NCBI RefSeq assembly: GCF_021502655.1
Contig: NZ_JAKFFT010000013.1
Location: forward strand, 1 to 64,000
Length of the DNA stretch: 64,000 bases
Direction of reading: 5' to 3'
Source: Dyadobacter sp. CY347
GTDB lineage: Bacteria; Bacteroidota; Bacteroidia; Cytophagales; Spirosomataceae
Shown here one piece after another: positions 52,719-62,578 of the stretch (positions are counted from its first letter, which is position 1; each line of letters begins with the position of its first letter). A program made the translations under genes and the position numbers. Below the pieces are notes generated by a model. That model was given only the letters and a program-made list of their open reading frames with translations, was not told the origin of the DNA and ran no database searches.

Positions 52719-53190
52719 TGTATACAAATAACTGGCGTCCGTGTAAAATAGAGATTTCTAATTTTTTGTATTTTTAAGTCGTTTGTGTGGGTTTTAGCCT
52801 GAAATTGTTACAATACCTTCCTCTTTGTTGCTAATTATATTAAGTTGCACATTTTAATATCCGCCAAGGCATTGTTGAAGGACAAAGTCGACTGTTTGAG
52901 GAATTTGATAATCCGATCCAGACCAAGCGTATTGAAGAGAAGTGGGATGAAATCATGAAAAATGGTTGTGAATATTAAACTCAAGCATGCAACAGCATCT
53001 ACGCTGGTAAAAAGACTCATTTACTATTCACAACAACACCGGCTTTACCTAGCACTCCTTGAACGGATCGTAAAACCTTATTTTTTGCTAAATATTTATC
53101 TTAACCATTATTTAAATCTCTCTCACCTTTGAGAACAGGAGATGTGGTCGTTCTTAGGGCGCTCACGCGCAATCCATTTCATAATACTAG
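52719..53190. other. Degenerate intergenic stretch
   Basis: About 470 bp. A short broken frame on the plus strand (near 52850-52975, FNIRQGIVEGQSRLFEEFDN) looks like a protein remnant, not identified. Nothing else supported. Confidence 0.35.
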
Positions 53191-53620
53191 GTTAATGATT
53201 AAAAGATTCTCAATGATGACCAAAAGAATCTACTACAATGCCCAATCTGTACCAGCACTCCTGATCGGCGACGGGATAGATAACTAATTCGCAGCATCTA
53301 CTGCCAGTGCAAATAACTGGTCAGGATCATTTACCTGCAATCCGATCCGTACCGGAGTGCCTTGCAATTTCTCATGGCTGAAATGGCTGTGATCTTCCGA
53401 CCATCTGCAAAAATAAACCTTGTACCTATAATCTCTATTTCCGCGATGTCGATTCGTCCGGTTGAGTGTTGGACATAAGAACTGTGGCACTAAATGCTGT
53501 TTGATATAATTTAATAGCGCCAGAACAGTTTCTTACTGTTTGTGTGGGCACAATGACCGCTATATCCCCGGCAATAACACAATTGCAAGCAAGTGAGATT
53601 GAACCACAATTCGTCATGTG
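53191..53620 (-). pseudogene. Remnant of a VOC (glyoxalase/PhnB-like) protein
   Basis: Fragments in two or more frames: VPTQTVRNCSGAIKLYQTAF with SATVLMSNTQPDE, GTPVRIGLQVNDPDQLFALA, and ADQECWYRLGIVVDSFGHHW. They match the consecutive strands of the PhnB-like VOC fold (family K-x-C-x-E-A-I-x-F-Y, D-P-D-x-x-F, R-x-G-x-x-x-D-P-F-G-H-x-W). Stops and frameshifts interrupt it. Confidence 0.6.
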
Positions 53621-55032
53621 ACTAGTAAAAGCTGCCCTTAGTTAAATCAATTCCACCGGAGACTAGCTCCTTTCCCAATTTGACTATGGTATTTCCTAAA
53701 ATAGGCAGAAATATTACTGACATGACAGATTATCAATTAATCGGCGAGATTAAGAAATTCGAGCTTGACAACTTTATGCCTTATATGGGCTGGATTGGTA
53801 ACAAACCGCACAAGATTATACGCACAAAGACCCTTTGTCATTCTTTGTCTAAGATGAAATTACTGACAGGCTCTTTGAATTCGAACTGAGAGATTGGAAT
53901 AGGTTGAATAAAGCTACCATTTACGATTGTCTCATCAATGCTTATCTGGCCTTACCTGAAACACAAATTTGATTCTATGCCAACAATGTCAGCCCAACCT
54001 AAAAGTATGGTAGTTTGACCGGCTTAGATTACAGACTCAATCGGTCGAGCAGTATGAACTGTTCAAAATTAACCTTTGATGATCATGGCAAACAAACAAT
54101 TGACAGAACTTAGAAACGAAGAAAGTGCATGCAAAGCCATTTTCGAACTTGTATCAGCTGAGTGTAGGCCTACCGATTTGGGTACCTAGAAGATTCTGAG
54201 CGTGGACATAAACCATATGGGAAAATATGGAAGCGGTACTACGCGCCATATTCCTATTTCAAGTGACGTCCCCATTGAACACAATTATGGTAACGAGATT
54301 GAACCTATTGACAATGTTTTTTAAGCTTGTCTATCGAATCAGGGAGTTCTGCTTGATGATAATTTACACCAGATTCAACTCCATCCAAAAGTTGTCGTTC
54401 GACTAAATCGATCCTTGGCTTTTCTGACACTTTTCATAAAATACAGCAAATTATTAATTACAACTAGTATCACGCTATTTCCACGCAATTCCGCCTTTTT
54501 GTATTTATGTAATTCAAGAGTTATTTATTTTTATATCTGATATTTGAATTAAATAAGTTCTGTCAATACAATATTTAATTAGCCGAACATATGACAAAGG
54601 TATTGATATTTAAGTTGTGAACTTTTAACGAATTATTAAATCTATAACAAAGCATTAAATACTTATTTAATTCCTGATGTTTACCTTAAATACGCGCAAC
54701 TTCATTATAACTTTCGTGTAAGGATTAGACAAACTGAATTCACCATCATTATTTTGTTCTCCAGCCATTACACTTTTGATGAACAGTTATCAATATGAAA
54801 GATTAGAATTGGAACTAGGTGCTACGAGTGAGATAGGTGCAAGCTGTGTCATTGTCCATGGCACTGTTTGAAACTAGTGTATCAAAGGGAATATCTTGAC
54901 CGAAATAAGCTGGACACATCATTTAATATTGGGATCTTTTTTACCAAATTTTATTATTTGTAGGCATAACAAATGAATGATTTATGTTGATAAATCCTCT
55001 ATCATTTGATAATTTCAGTAAAATAAGAATAC
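53621..55032. other. Degenerate stretch with short broken frames
   Basis: About 1.4 kb. Short pieces on the plus strand (MTDYQLIGEIKKFELDNFMP near 53720; MANKQLTELRNEESACKAIF near 54085) look like remnants of unidentified proteins. There is no complete gene. Confidence 0.35.
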
Positions 55033-55099
55033 CATTAATATATTTTAATATATTTTAACATCTTTTAATATTCTTTAGGTTGCCCTAGTATTACATTTG
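55033..55099 (+). promoter_or_regulatory. Phased A/T array promoter (site i), no close gene
   Basis: Four 10-bp blocks at 55041-55080, each with TTTAA or TTTTAA. TTAA at 55055-55058 ends exactly 33 nt before TACATTTG (55092-55099). The next intact gene on this strand starts 1.1 kb downstream, so its original target is probably lost. Confidence 0.6.
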
Positions 55100-56189
55100 C
55101 AGCACAAAACTTTATTCTTATGTTATCATTAAGATAAAGGTGACAATTAGCAGGTAAGGTAGAGAACATGGCCCAATTGAAGAAGATTTGTTCCCGAATT
55201 AAGTTGCACATCTTTAATAAGTTGTTGAGAACAAAAAAGGAAAGGTTATTGAGGCGAAGTAAACGAGATCTTTCATGAACTTGAGATAAAAAATTTTTTA
55301 TATGTAAAACAGTTTTACTATTAAGTGCAATAGGAATGTCCTATTGCCAATAATTATCCATGAATTCAGGAGGAAATGTCCTTTCAGATCCATCATTAAG
55401 GATCAAGTGCTCAGGATTTGTGACTTATATGTGAATCCTAGCGCAGTTTTATATTAGTTATACTGTTCGAGGACTATTCACTGCCTTTGTAGTTCATTCT
55501 AAAGAAGAGCAGTATGAATACAACACCCATAATATGTGCTCAGCGCTTCCATACTCCTGCACAAAGTTTTGTGTGTTATGGAATATCACCTGAACATGTA
55601 TCCAAAAAGATGCCATATACTGGTATACTGCTTTAGCAGACCAATAAACCACTGCTCAGACTGCTAACGGAGCACCAGAATAGCATTCGCCTTACCTGTA
55701 GCCAATAAACGACGGATGAAAGAGCCGGTTGCAGACATTGATCGTTACGCATAATTGTTTTGCCTTACTAGGCGAATGGGAGACATTAACTGGACTTTTC
55801 TAAAAGAACCGGGTTGAATTCTGCCTATGACGGAATTGATTATTCCAGCCATTATTATCGGCAAAGAAAATTTCCTGGCAAGCTTTGGCAGTGCTTAAAG
55901 CGGTTATTAAAAGGCACTTCAATGGAGGTCAGTTGATTCAAATATAAGCGGCAATGACTATAATAAAAGGAAAGAAGGATTGAAAAGTCTTAAAGATTGT
56001 ATTCCAGGTTTTCTCTGTTATTACTAACAAGCGCCAGCTGATATTGGAGGCTGCGCTTCCTGATAGGGAGCTGTGCGGATCTTTCGGGAAGCGGGAACTA
56101 TTGCTGGGCAAAATCCAGATGAAACTATATGCAGTGGTTTGACTTTTACGTGCCGCAAAACCATATTTAAACACAAATCAAATACTTTA
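55100..56189. other. Degenerate stretch upstream of the fifth S74 gene
   Basis: About 1.1 kb with only short broken frames on both strands. No recognisable family. Confidence 0.35.
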
Positions 56190-57701
56190 ATGAAAAAACA
56201 AACAACACTTTTACGCGCGCTAACTCTTGGTGTAGTGCTTTTTTGTAGTGGGCAACAGGCACATTCCCAGGTAAAAGTCGGGGATAATCCGCAAACTATC
56301 AATGCAGCCTCAGCTCTGGAAATTGAGAGTGGCACGAAGGGCCTTTTGTTACCTCGGGTTTCGCTTACTGCGACGGACGTCTGGGGATTGGACGGTACTC
56401 CGGTGGCAGGTATGCAGGTTTATAACATTAATGCGGACATTAAAAGTGCAACAGCTAATGAAGGAGTAGGCGTCTATTATTGGGATGGACTTAACTGGAT
56501 AGCTGCCAAATATGTACCGAGCGAAGCCACGGCTGCTGGAGATTTTGACTGGCTTAAGCAAGATGACAGCCAACCGAACGCCGCTAGCGATATAACCAGT
56601 AGCCTTTATCATGGTGGGACTGGTAGTCAACAGGTTGAAGTACGTACGACAGATACAGGTATCGGGACCTTCTCAAGAGTTGGCGTAGGGCATGGGCACG
56701 AGACTACAAATGCAATTGGTGCTTATTTATTTGCAGCGAACATGGGGGAGCGGACGGCTGGGTTGCAAGTAGATACTGCACATCCGTTTGTATTTAATAC
56801 AAAAGCAACCAACGATAACTTGATTGCAGAAAGAATGCGTATCGACTCTGACTACGGTTTTATAGGAATTGGAACTAAAACACCTCATGGGTTGCTATCC
56901 GTGGCCAAGGGAAGTATTTTTCAATCAGATACTCCGATTTTTACCGAAGCAAACAACAGTGTTCAAATTGGGGGTGGCGGGGTCCGTATAATGAATAACA
57001 CCGGGGACTTAAACGGCTTTGTAGATTTTATGGATAAAAATCTCGGAGTGCCTTTCGGCGCACGTCTTGCATGGATGAACGACGTTGGTGATTCCAAAGG
57101 TGGTGCATTTAAAATTCAGGTGAGGCAGAAGGAGGAAGGAATTAATATTGTGAGAAATGCGGTAACTGTCATGAACAATACTGGCAAGGTTGGAATTAAC
57201 ACAAATTTTCCTGCTTACCAGCTGGATGTAAACGGAGATATTCAGGCGAGTGGAGAGTTTCTTAACAGCGGCCAAATCGTGACTTCAGACGAACGCCTCA
57301 AAACAGAGATTAATACGCTTGAAAAAGGGTTGGCGATCGTCTCTAAACTCATGCCTGTGACCTACAAAAAGAAAGAGTCGATATCCAGCAACGATTACAA
57401 GAGATCGGAGATCGGTTTTATCGCACAGGAAGTACGGAAGATATTACCCCAATTGGTGCGGGAAGGTAAAGACACTGATAAATTATTGGGACTTGACTAT
57501 ATATCCCTTATTCCGATACTTACCAGGGCTATCCAAGAACAGCAACAACTGATAGAGAAACTCTCGGCAGAAAAAAATGGACAATCGGCAAGACTAGATG
57601 CGCAGGGAGATCGACTGGACACACAAGCGAAAGAACTTTCACAGATTAAGCAGATGTTGCAATCCATGTCACAGGGAAACACTGTCGAGGTGTCTAAGTA
57701 A
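56190..57701 (+). CDS. S74-domain (tail-fibre chaperone type) surface protein
   Basis: 503 residues from the ATG at 56190; a frame opens at 56073 but the signal peptide MKKQTTLLRALTLGVVLFCS begins at 56190. Mature N-terminus QVKVGDNPQTINAASALEIES and YYWDGLNW match the copy at 21728-23266. The variable middle contains AERMRIDSDYGFIGIGTKTP; the chaperone domain has VTSDERLKTEI with S366/K371 (Glu replaces the Ala of the other copies after the Asp) and SEIGFIAQEVRKILPQLVREGKD. A coiled coil of repeated L-D-x-Q heptads ends it. It is the only S74 copy on the plus strand and has no T9SS cargo neighbour. Confidence 0.92.
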   Translation: MKKQTTLLRALTLGVVLFCSGQQAHSQVKVGDNPQTINAASALEIESGTKGLLLPRVSLTATDVWGLDGTPVAGMQVYNINADIKSATANEGVGVYYWDGLNWIAAKYVPSEATAAGDFDWLKQDDSQPNAASDITSSLYHGGTGSQQVEVRTTDTGIGTFSRVGVGHGHETTNAIGAYLFAANMGERTAGLQVDTAHPFVFNTKATNDNLIAERMRIDSDYGFIGIGTKTPHGLLSVAKGSIFQSDTPIFTEANNSVQIGGGGVRIMNNTGDLNGFVDFMDKNLGVPFGARLAWMNDVGDSKGGAFKIQVRQKEEGINIVRNAVTVMNNTGKVGINTNFPAYQLDVNGDIQASGEFLNSGQIVTSDERLKTEINTLEKGLAIVSKLMPVTYKKKESISSNDYKRSEIGFIAQEVRKILPQLVREGKDTDKLLGLDYISLIPILTRAIQEQQQLIEKLSAEKNGQSARLDAQGDRLDTQAKELSQIKQMLQSMSQGNTVEVSK

Positions 57702-57791
57702 GGGTTGATCTGCATCTATATAAACTTCATCAACAAACTATTTACGACATTTACAACAGATTTTTCTAACGGCTGCTCTGCGACCGTCTAT

Positions 57792-57845
57792 TTACAGGTT
57801 ATTGGGTTCGGCGCGTTGAAGATGTGCGAACCCAATAACCTGTAA
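57792..57845. terminator. Perfect 19-bp hairpin after the fifth S74 gene
   Basis: TTACAGGTTATTGGGTTCG (57792-57810) and its exact complement (57827-57845) flank a 16-nt loop, 91 nt past the stop codon. There is no long T tract. It may be a transcription terminator or mRNA 3'-end stabiliser. Confidence 0.6.
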
Positions 57846-57946
57846 TATCCCTCATATGCTTCTGAAATCGGTTGACAGTTTGCCCGTTTTCAAGTATCTA
57901 GCTGGGCATTGCACATTTCCAACACGGATTTTTTGTACGGATACCA

Positions 57947-58165
57947 TTACAAAGGCAACGATCCGTTCCGGTGATGCGCTTGATGGGGAGTCAAATAGCC
58001 TAGTAATGCATGGGGCCGCATGGCGTTATAAGTGTTAATGCCTTTTGCAATGCTGGCCTGTGCTGATGAAAATGAGAAAAAGTCAGTCAATTTAGAATCT
58101 TCCTTCAAAGTCCGGAACACATGTTCTGCCATGGCGTTTTCGTTAGGGTCACCGCTTTTGGCCAT
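57947..58165 (-). mobile_element. Fragment of an IS3-family transposase (rve_3 end)
   Basis: 72 codons with AKSGDPNENAMAEHVFRTLKEDSKL, then ITYNAMRPHALLGYLTPHQ-type sequence (here INTYNAMRPHALLGYLTPHQ), matching the C-terminal integrase part of IS3/IS150 OrfB (NPYDNALAE, YN-RPH-LGYLTP). No terminal repeats or OrfA are visible, so it is a relic. Its upstream end meets the fasciclin pseudogene. Confidence 0.75.
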
Positions 58166-58938
58166 GCTGGGTTAAGGAGATCGATGAATCGCAAGCCTTC
58201 AGATTGACTGGTATTGGCGGTAGCAACTGGCCCTGAAACATTAGGCAGATCTGTTGAGAAAACACGGCCTGGAACTACGTGGTAAAGTAAAACACTGGTG
58301 AGTAGTGCACGGTTAGCCGGCGCAAGAAGCGTGGCTTTCGGCGTAGTGGTATATAGCTGGCGTAAAGCCGCATTCGTCGAGCAAAGACGATCAGGCCATC
58401 GCCTGCTGAGGTAAGCGCTGGGGCTCCTGCGCAATCTCCACCAGCGATTGGGTAGGCGGGACTCATTATCAATCACATGGTTAACGCCATTGAAAGCAGC
58501 AACATCTGTTGCTATGACTTTGATCTTGCCATTAATGAATACACCATCTGCATTTTTGGATAGGTAAATATTATTATTAGTGTTTACTGTTTCAACGGTG
58601 CCGCTTTGCACGTCGGCTGCTCTCACAGTACCGCTCAACAGAGGTGAAGTTAGGATCGGTGTTAATGCATCTTTTGTCAGCGGATCCATGCTGGTAATGG
58701 CAGCGGTTGTGTAAGGCGCATTATTGGGAGCAAAAACACTAAAAGCCTGTACTCAACAAAGTTGCAACGAGGGCAGTGTTGAGAACTGGGGATCTGTGGA
58801 GGCAACACTCGGTACGTTACCGGCTCCAGGATCTACCGTTTGATCATCATCTTCATCGTTGAAGAATGAAATTATAAAGGCTATCACAGCCGCAAACAGG
58901 CACGTTTTTAGATTGGTCGTTGTTGTGAGTGGCTTCAT
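58166..58938 (-). pseudogene. Fasciclin-domain secreted protein, broken
   Basis: The start MKPLTTTTNLKTCLFAAVIA (58938) is a signal sequence, then NVPSVASTDPQFSTLPSLQL before a stop; another frame continues with FSVFAPNNAPYTTAAITSMD, SGTVETVNTNNNIYLSKN and VAAFNGVNHVIDN, the end of one fasciclin domain, then KATLLAPANRALL and VLLYHVVPGRVFSTDLPN of a second. Frameshifts at about 58745 and about 58450 break it; the 3' end joins IS3 DNA at about 58165. Confidence 0.75.
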
Positions 58939-59425
58939 AATTTGAGTTGGTAAGGTGTTTAAAAATTTTTCCTTAGAATCAATTCAACAAGCCAGAGATC
59001 TGCTGGATCCGTTCTGCATGGGGTATCAGCCGCCTTCGCAATGGGATGAGTAGCTTGTTCCAACGGATAGACAGCCGAAAGTGATGAAACGATCCTTAGT
59101 TATTTTGGTCATTGATGGCCTCGGTCACCCTTTTCAGACCCGCTTTACTAATAATTGTTTTTTGTTGATGATGGTGCCGATGAAAATCTTCCAATATTAC
59201 TGATTTTGCAACTGCTGAATCCATCTAAAATGCGGTCATTATAATGTATTATGAACATCTTTCCAATTTAGGAGCTATAAGCATTGAACGCGATATTGTT
59301 GTTGAGGTAAGCGTTATTATCCCGGGTTAAATCGTACTAACCATAATTCTGGTCCATTTCGAAAGCAACTAGCCGTTTCATTTCTGCTTATCATAGTTTA
59401 ATTTATTTCGTGGGGTAAAGTAAGA
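58939..59425. other. Gene-free stretch
   Basis: About 490 bp between the fasciclin pseudogene and the DUF3050 gene, with no supported feature. Confidence 0.4.
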
Positions 59426-60253
59426 ATGCTCATAAATCAAAAAAAGATGGATTCCCGGATTAAAGAAATACAACACACTATCGAACCCTTTCGGCAGCGG
59501 ATCATCAGCCACAAGGTTTATTCGATAATCAATGACCTTAATGACCTGAATATTTTTATGAAATATCATGTCTACGCGGTTTGGGATTTCATGTCCCTGC
59601 TGAAAGCTTTGCAGAATAGTTTGACATGCACATCAACTCCCTGGTTTCCGATAGGGTCGGCTGATACCAGGTATTTGATCAACGAGATAGTCCTGGGTGA
59701 AGAATCGGATGTTGATATGCAAGGAAACAGATGCAGCCACTTTGAGCTATATTTACGGGCGATGGACCAGTCTGGCGCTGATACCTATGAAATCAAAAGC
59801 TTTTTAGCGCAGCTTCAACAGACCGGCGAGCTAAAAGGATCGTTTCGGTTTGCAGGAACGCCCCAAAAGGCCCAGCAATTTGTTGATTATACCTTTGAGC
59901 AAATCAGCGCCGGAAAAGATCATATCCTATCAGCCATTTTTACTTTTGGACGTGAAGACTTGATTCCGGGCATGTTTCATTCGATCGTCAATGACCTACA
60001 CAGGCATTCCCCTGAGCGCGTTTCTATATTTAAATATTATTTAGAGCGCCATATTGAGGTGGACGGAGACCACCATAGTCAGCTTGCTTTGCAAATGACG
60101 GCCAACCTTTGTGGGGATACAGCAGATTTATGGATGCAAGCGGAATCAGAGGTCTTAGCGTCGTTGCACAAAAGGATAGATCTATGGGACGGTGCATATG
60201 AGCAAATCATTGCCTTTAAGCAAGATCAGCCCTTACCCGACAGAACAAGATGA
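59426..60253 (+). CDS. DUF3050 (haem-oxygenase-like fold) protein
   Basis: 275 residues; the ATG at 59447 (MDSRIKEIQ) is an alternative start. IEPFRQRIISHKVYSIINDLNDLNIFMKYHVYAVWDFMSLLKALQNSLT (about 19-68) is the DUF3050 signature, followed by NEIVLGEESDVDMQGN and HFELYLRAMDQSGAD. Near the C-terminus ERHIEVDGDHHSQLALQM provides histidines and acids like those that bind a metal in haem-oxygenase-like di-iron oxidases. The activity is unknown; oxidation of a small substrate is a family-level guess. No partner gene is adjacent. Confidence 0.85.
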   Translation: MLINQKKMDSRIKEIQHTIEPFRQRIISHKVYSIINDLNDLNIFMKYHVYAVWDFMSLLKALQNSLTCTSTPWFPIGSADTRYLINEIVLGEESDVDMQGNRCSHFELYLRAMDQSGADTYEIKSFLAQLQQTGELKGSFRFAGTPQKAQQFVDYTFEQISAGKDHILSAIFTFGREDLIPGMFHSIVNDLHRHSPERVSIFKYYLERHIEVDGDHHSQLALQMTANLCGDTADLWMQAESEVLASLHKRIDLWDGAYEQIIAFKQDQPLPDRTR

Positions 60254-60448
60254 ATTATATCAAACATGTGTTAAGTACCAGTTCAAACTCTGCCCTCCAG
60301 GTGTTTCCAGATCCAGGAGGGGTGTATCCGAATTGACATTATAAAAGATTCTTCTTTATAATGGTCAATCGAGTGCTTTTGTCCGACTAAGGATAATAAT
60401 GCCTTCAATAAAATGGGCGATTTTGATTCCCATATTCATTCATTTGCC

Positions 60449-60643
60449 TTAAGATAGCTTCAAAAGGGGGTATTCAATCTTAAGTGGTAGCTGATGATAG
60501 ATTTTCTTTTCGATTAATTCTAATTCTTCCAGTTCCTTCAATTTCAAATTTAGAACTCTTTTGGTTGATTGTGGGATTGCATGGTGTAACTGACTTGGTC
60601 GGGTAACGACCTCCAATATAGCAAATATCAAGTTTGGTTCCAC
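60449..60643 (-). pseudogene. HxlR-type winged-helix regulator fragment
   Basis: 64 codons with RPSQLHHAIPQSTKRVLNLKLKELEELELIEKKIYHQLPLKIEYPL, matching the wHTH core of HxlR proteins (F-x-E-L-x-x-x-I-P-x-I-S-x-R-x-L-x-x-x-L-R-E-L-E, V-x-Y-x-L). The N-terminal third with the conserved Cys-containing start is missing, so it is likely a remnant or truncated gene. Confidence 0.5.
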
Positions 60644-60885
60644 TTAATGTTTCGACAACCTTTCGTTTGAAAAGCAGTGATTTTCTTATTTATTTCTTTA
60701 TGAATAATTAACATTCAAGAAGTTACAATTTAAGTGTACACTAAAAACAGTAACATATGGGTGTTTTTATAACAGGCGTTATGTTTAGTGCTTATGGGCG
60801 GCTGGGCAAATTGCCAGTCAGGTAGGTGGATGAAGAGTCAGCTTTTTCGATCGTACAAAATTTTCGGCTCAACTAGTCTAGCACA

Positions 60886-61977
60886 TCACTTTTTCATCCA
60901 GATACTTGACTTGATTTGCTGCCCGTCTTGATCGTAGTCCCATGATTTGCTCGGCGCACCGTTCTCGTCATACTCCTGATAGTGGCCATAATCCTTACCA
61001 TCCCTTGTATAACTGATTCCCTTTACGGTCCCATTCTTATGATAATAAATCCGGGTCATTACACCGGGTTCAGGATTATAAATTGATTCGTGTCTGATAA
61101 TTCCAAGCCGGTCAAACTCTCGAAAGACAACTTCTCGCCCAAAAGAATCAAATACATTTTCATGTTTGACTTGAAAGCGTCCATACACAAATCGCAATGA
61201 GTCCTCGGATTTATAAAAATCCCTAATTAATAAGTTTTTATAGGATTGATCAATTGTTGAATCATAGTAAACCTTTGTCACATTTCTGGGCTGTCCACGC
61301 TCAAAATACTTTCGGACGTAGAGCTGCCCGGAAGGATAATACCAAGATGCTTCGCCTTGCAAAGAATCATCTAGATAATTCTCTTTCCCATAAATGCCGC
61401 CATTAGGATAGTAAACTGTTCTTTTTCCATTTCTAAGGCCGTTTACATAATTTTCTTCTAACTCTTTTTTCCCATTAGAATAATGTTCAACATAAATTCC
61501 GTCTGGTTTGAATCTGGTTTTATGTCCGTACAATATCCGAAGTTCGTCCAGCTGCCGGAAACCTCCCTGAAACTGCCAATCCCGTAGCCCATCCTTGGCT
61601 TTAAATTGGACGTTCCGGTCACAGGGGAACATTGCAGGAGTTCCATTGGGCACCGTTGCAAAAACCAGCCACTCTTCTCCAATGTCGACGCCTATATCAC
61701 AAGAAGTATTGACTTGATTTTCAATAATTTGGGCGGTTACTTGGCCCTTGAATTGTTCGATAACCTTGATGCTTAGAAGACTTTGAAACCCAATCGTATT
61801 AGGATCGGAAGGTTTGATAACCTGCTCGCTATTAATACGTACTAAGGCAATAAAATTGTACTTTTTCAGGTCATCTAACTGCATTGGCCGGTCAAAATCG
61901 TTTAGGCAGCTGCATGCAAAGGATGATCGCCAGAAAACTGTGAAAATTAGCAGTGAACTTATTTTGAATAATTTCAT
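60886..61977 (-). CDS. Secreted protein with N-terminal NTR/TIMP-like domain and MORN-type repeats
   Basis: 363 residues. Signal peptide to about residue 21 (SSFA), then CSCLNDF, where the mature N-terminus begins with Cys-x-Cys as in TIMP/netrin-like domains, with further Cys at NTSCDIG and PCDRN (residues about 20-125). From about 155 there are repeats of the YwqK/MORN_2 type: IYVEHYSNGKKELEENYVNG, RTVYYPNGGIYGKENYLDD, ASWYYPSGQLYVRKYF, RIYYHKNGTVKGISYTRDG. It is probably surface-exposed, with unknown ligand. It is not in an obvious operon. Confidence 0.85.
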   Translation of the reverse strand: MKLFKISSLLIFTVFWRSSFACSCLNDFDRPMQLDDLKKYNFIALVRINSEQVIKPSDPNTIGFQSLLSIKVIEQFKGQVTAQIIENQVNTSCDIGVDIGEEWLVFATVPNGTPAMFPCDRNVQFKAKDGLRDWQFQGGFRQLDELRILYGHKTRFKPDGIYVEHYSNGKKELEENYVNGLRNGKRTVYYPNGGIYGKENYLDDSLQGEASWYYPSGQLYVRKYFERGQPRNVTKVYYDSTIDQSYKNLLIRDFYKSEDSLRFVYGRFQVKHENVFDSFGREVVFREFDRLGIIRHESIYNPEPGVMTRIYYHKNGTVKGISYTRDGKDYGHYQEYDENGAPSKSWDYDQDGQQIKSSIWMKK

Positions 61978-62132
61978 TATTTGAATTTGTATTAATCCAA
62001 CTTTTGGTATTCCTGTCTATAAGGTTGGTTGGCGACATACATATAACTAGCATTGCCTTATAAGGGATGTTTTCAGTAATAACTCAGAAACGTTAGTTTT
62101 TACTGTTTGTAAGCATAAACTTCTCTCTACTC

Positions 62133-62555
62133 ATGAGAAATCTTATAGTTTTAGCGTTTGCAATCACTGGCCTTGTATGTAAAAGTGCCAGCCAGGAACT
62201 TCCGCCCTGTAAAGAAGTTAAACAGGTTAAAATTGATACGGATCAAAGAAAGAAGAAAATCCTGTCCGATTACATAGATTATTGTGTTAAAAAGGAGTGG
62301 AAAAACGACAAAGGGATTGTTATGCTCAGGGAATTTAGAAATGAGCTGGGCCAGGATTGCTGGCTTCTGATACCTTCGATTGATGACAGTTATAAGGATA
62401 ACCCGCCTGAGCGCTTCGCCACTTTCGAAGGGGACATCATTTTAATTTTTAGTGCTGACTCTATGCAGAACGTTATTCCTGCAAAAGGGGATAAAAATCG
62501 GCTAAACCAATGCCTTATGTTTGGCCATGTGGCTGTTATCAGGCTTATGTCCTAA
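62133..62555 (+). CDS. Small secreted protein, hypothetical
   Basis: 140 residues. Signal peptide of about 19 residues (MRNLIVLAFAITGLVCKSASQ). The mature part is charged, with conserved-looking KIDTDQRKKKILSDYIDYCVKKEW and GQDCWLLIPSIDDSY. No family recognised. Divergent from the NTR/MORN gene and convergent with the membrane protein at 62579. Confidence 0.7.
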   Translation: MRNLIVLAFAITGLVCKSASQELPPCKEVKQVKIDTDQRKKKILSDYIDYCVKKEWKNDKGIVMLREFRNELGQDCWLLIPSIDDSYKDNPPERFATFEGDIILIFSADSMQNVIPAKGDKNRLNQCLMFGHVAVIRLMS

Positions 62556-62578
62556 AATGAACTTTGTCTCACCGTTTT

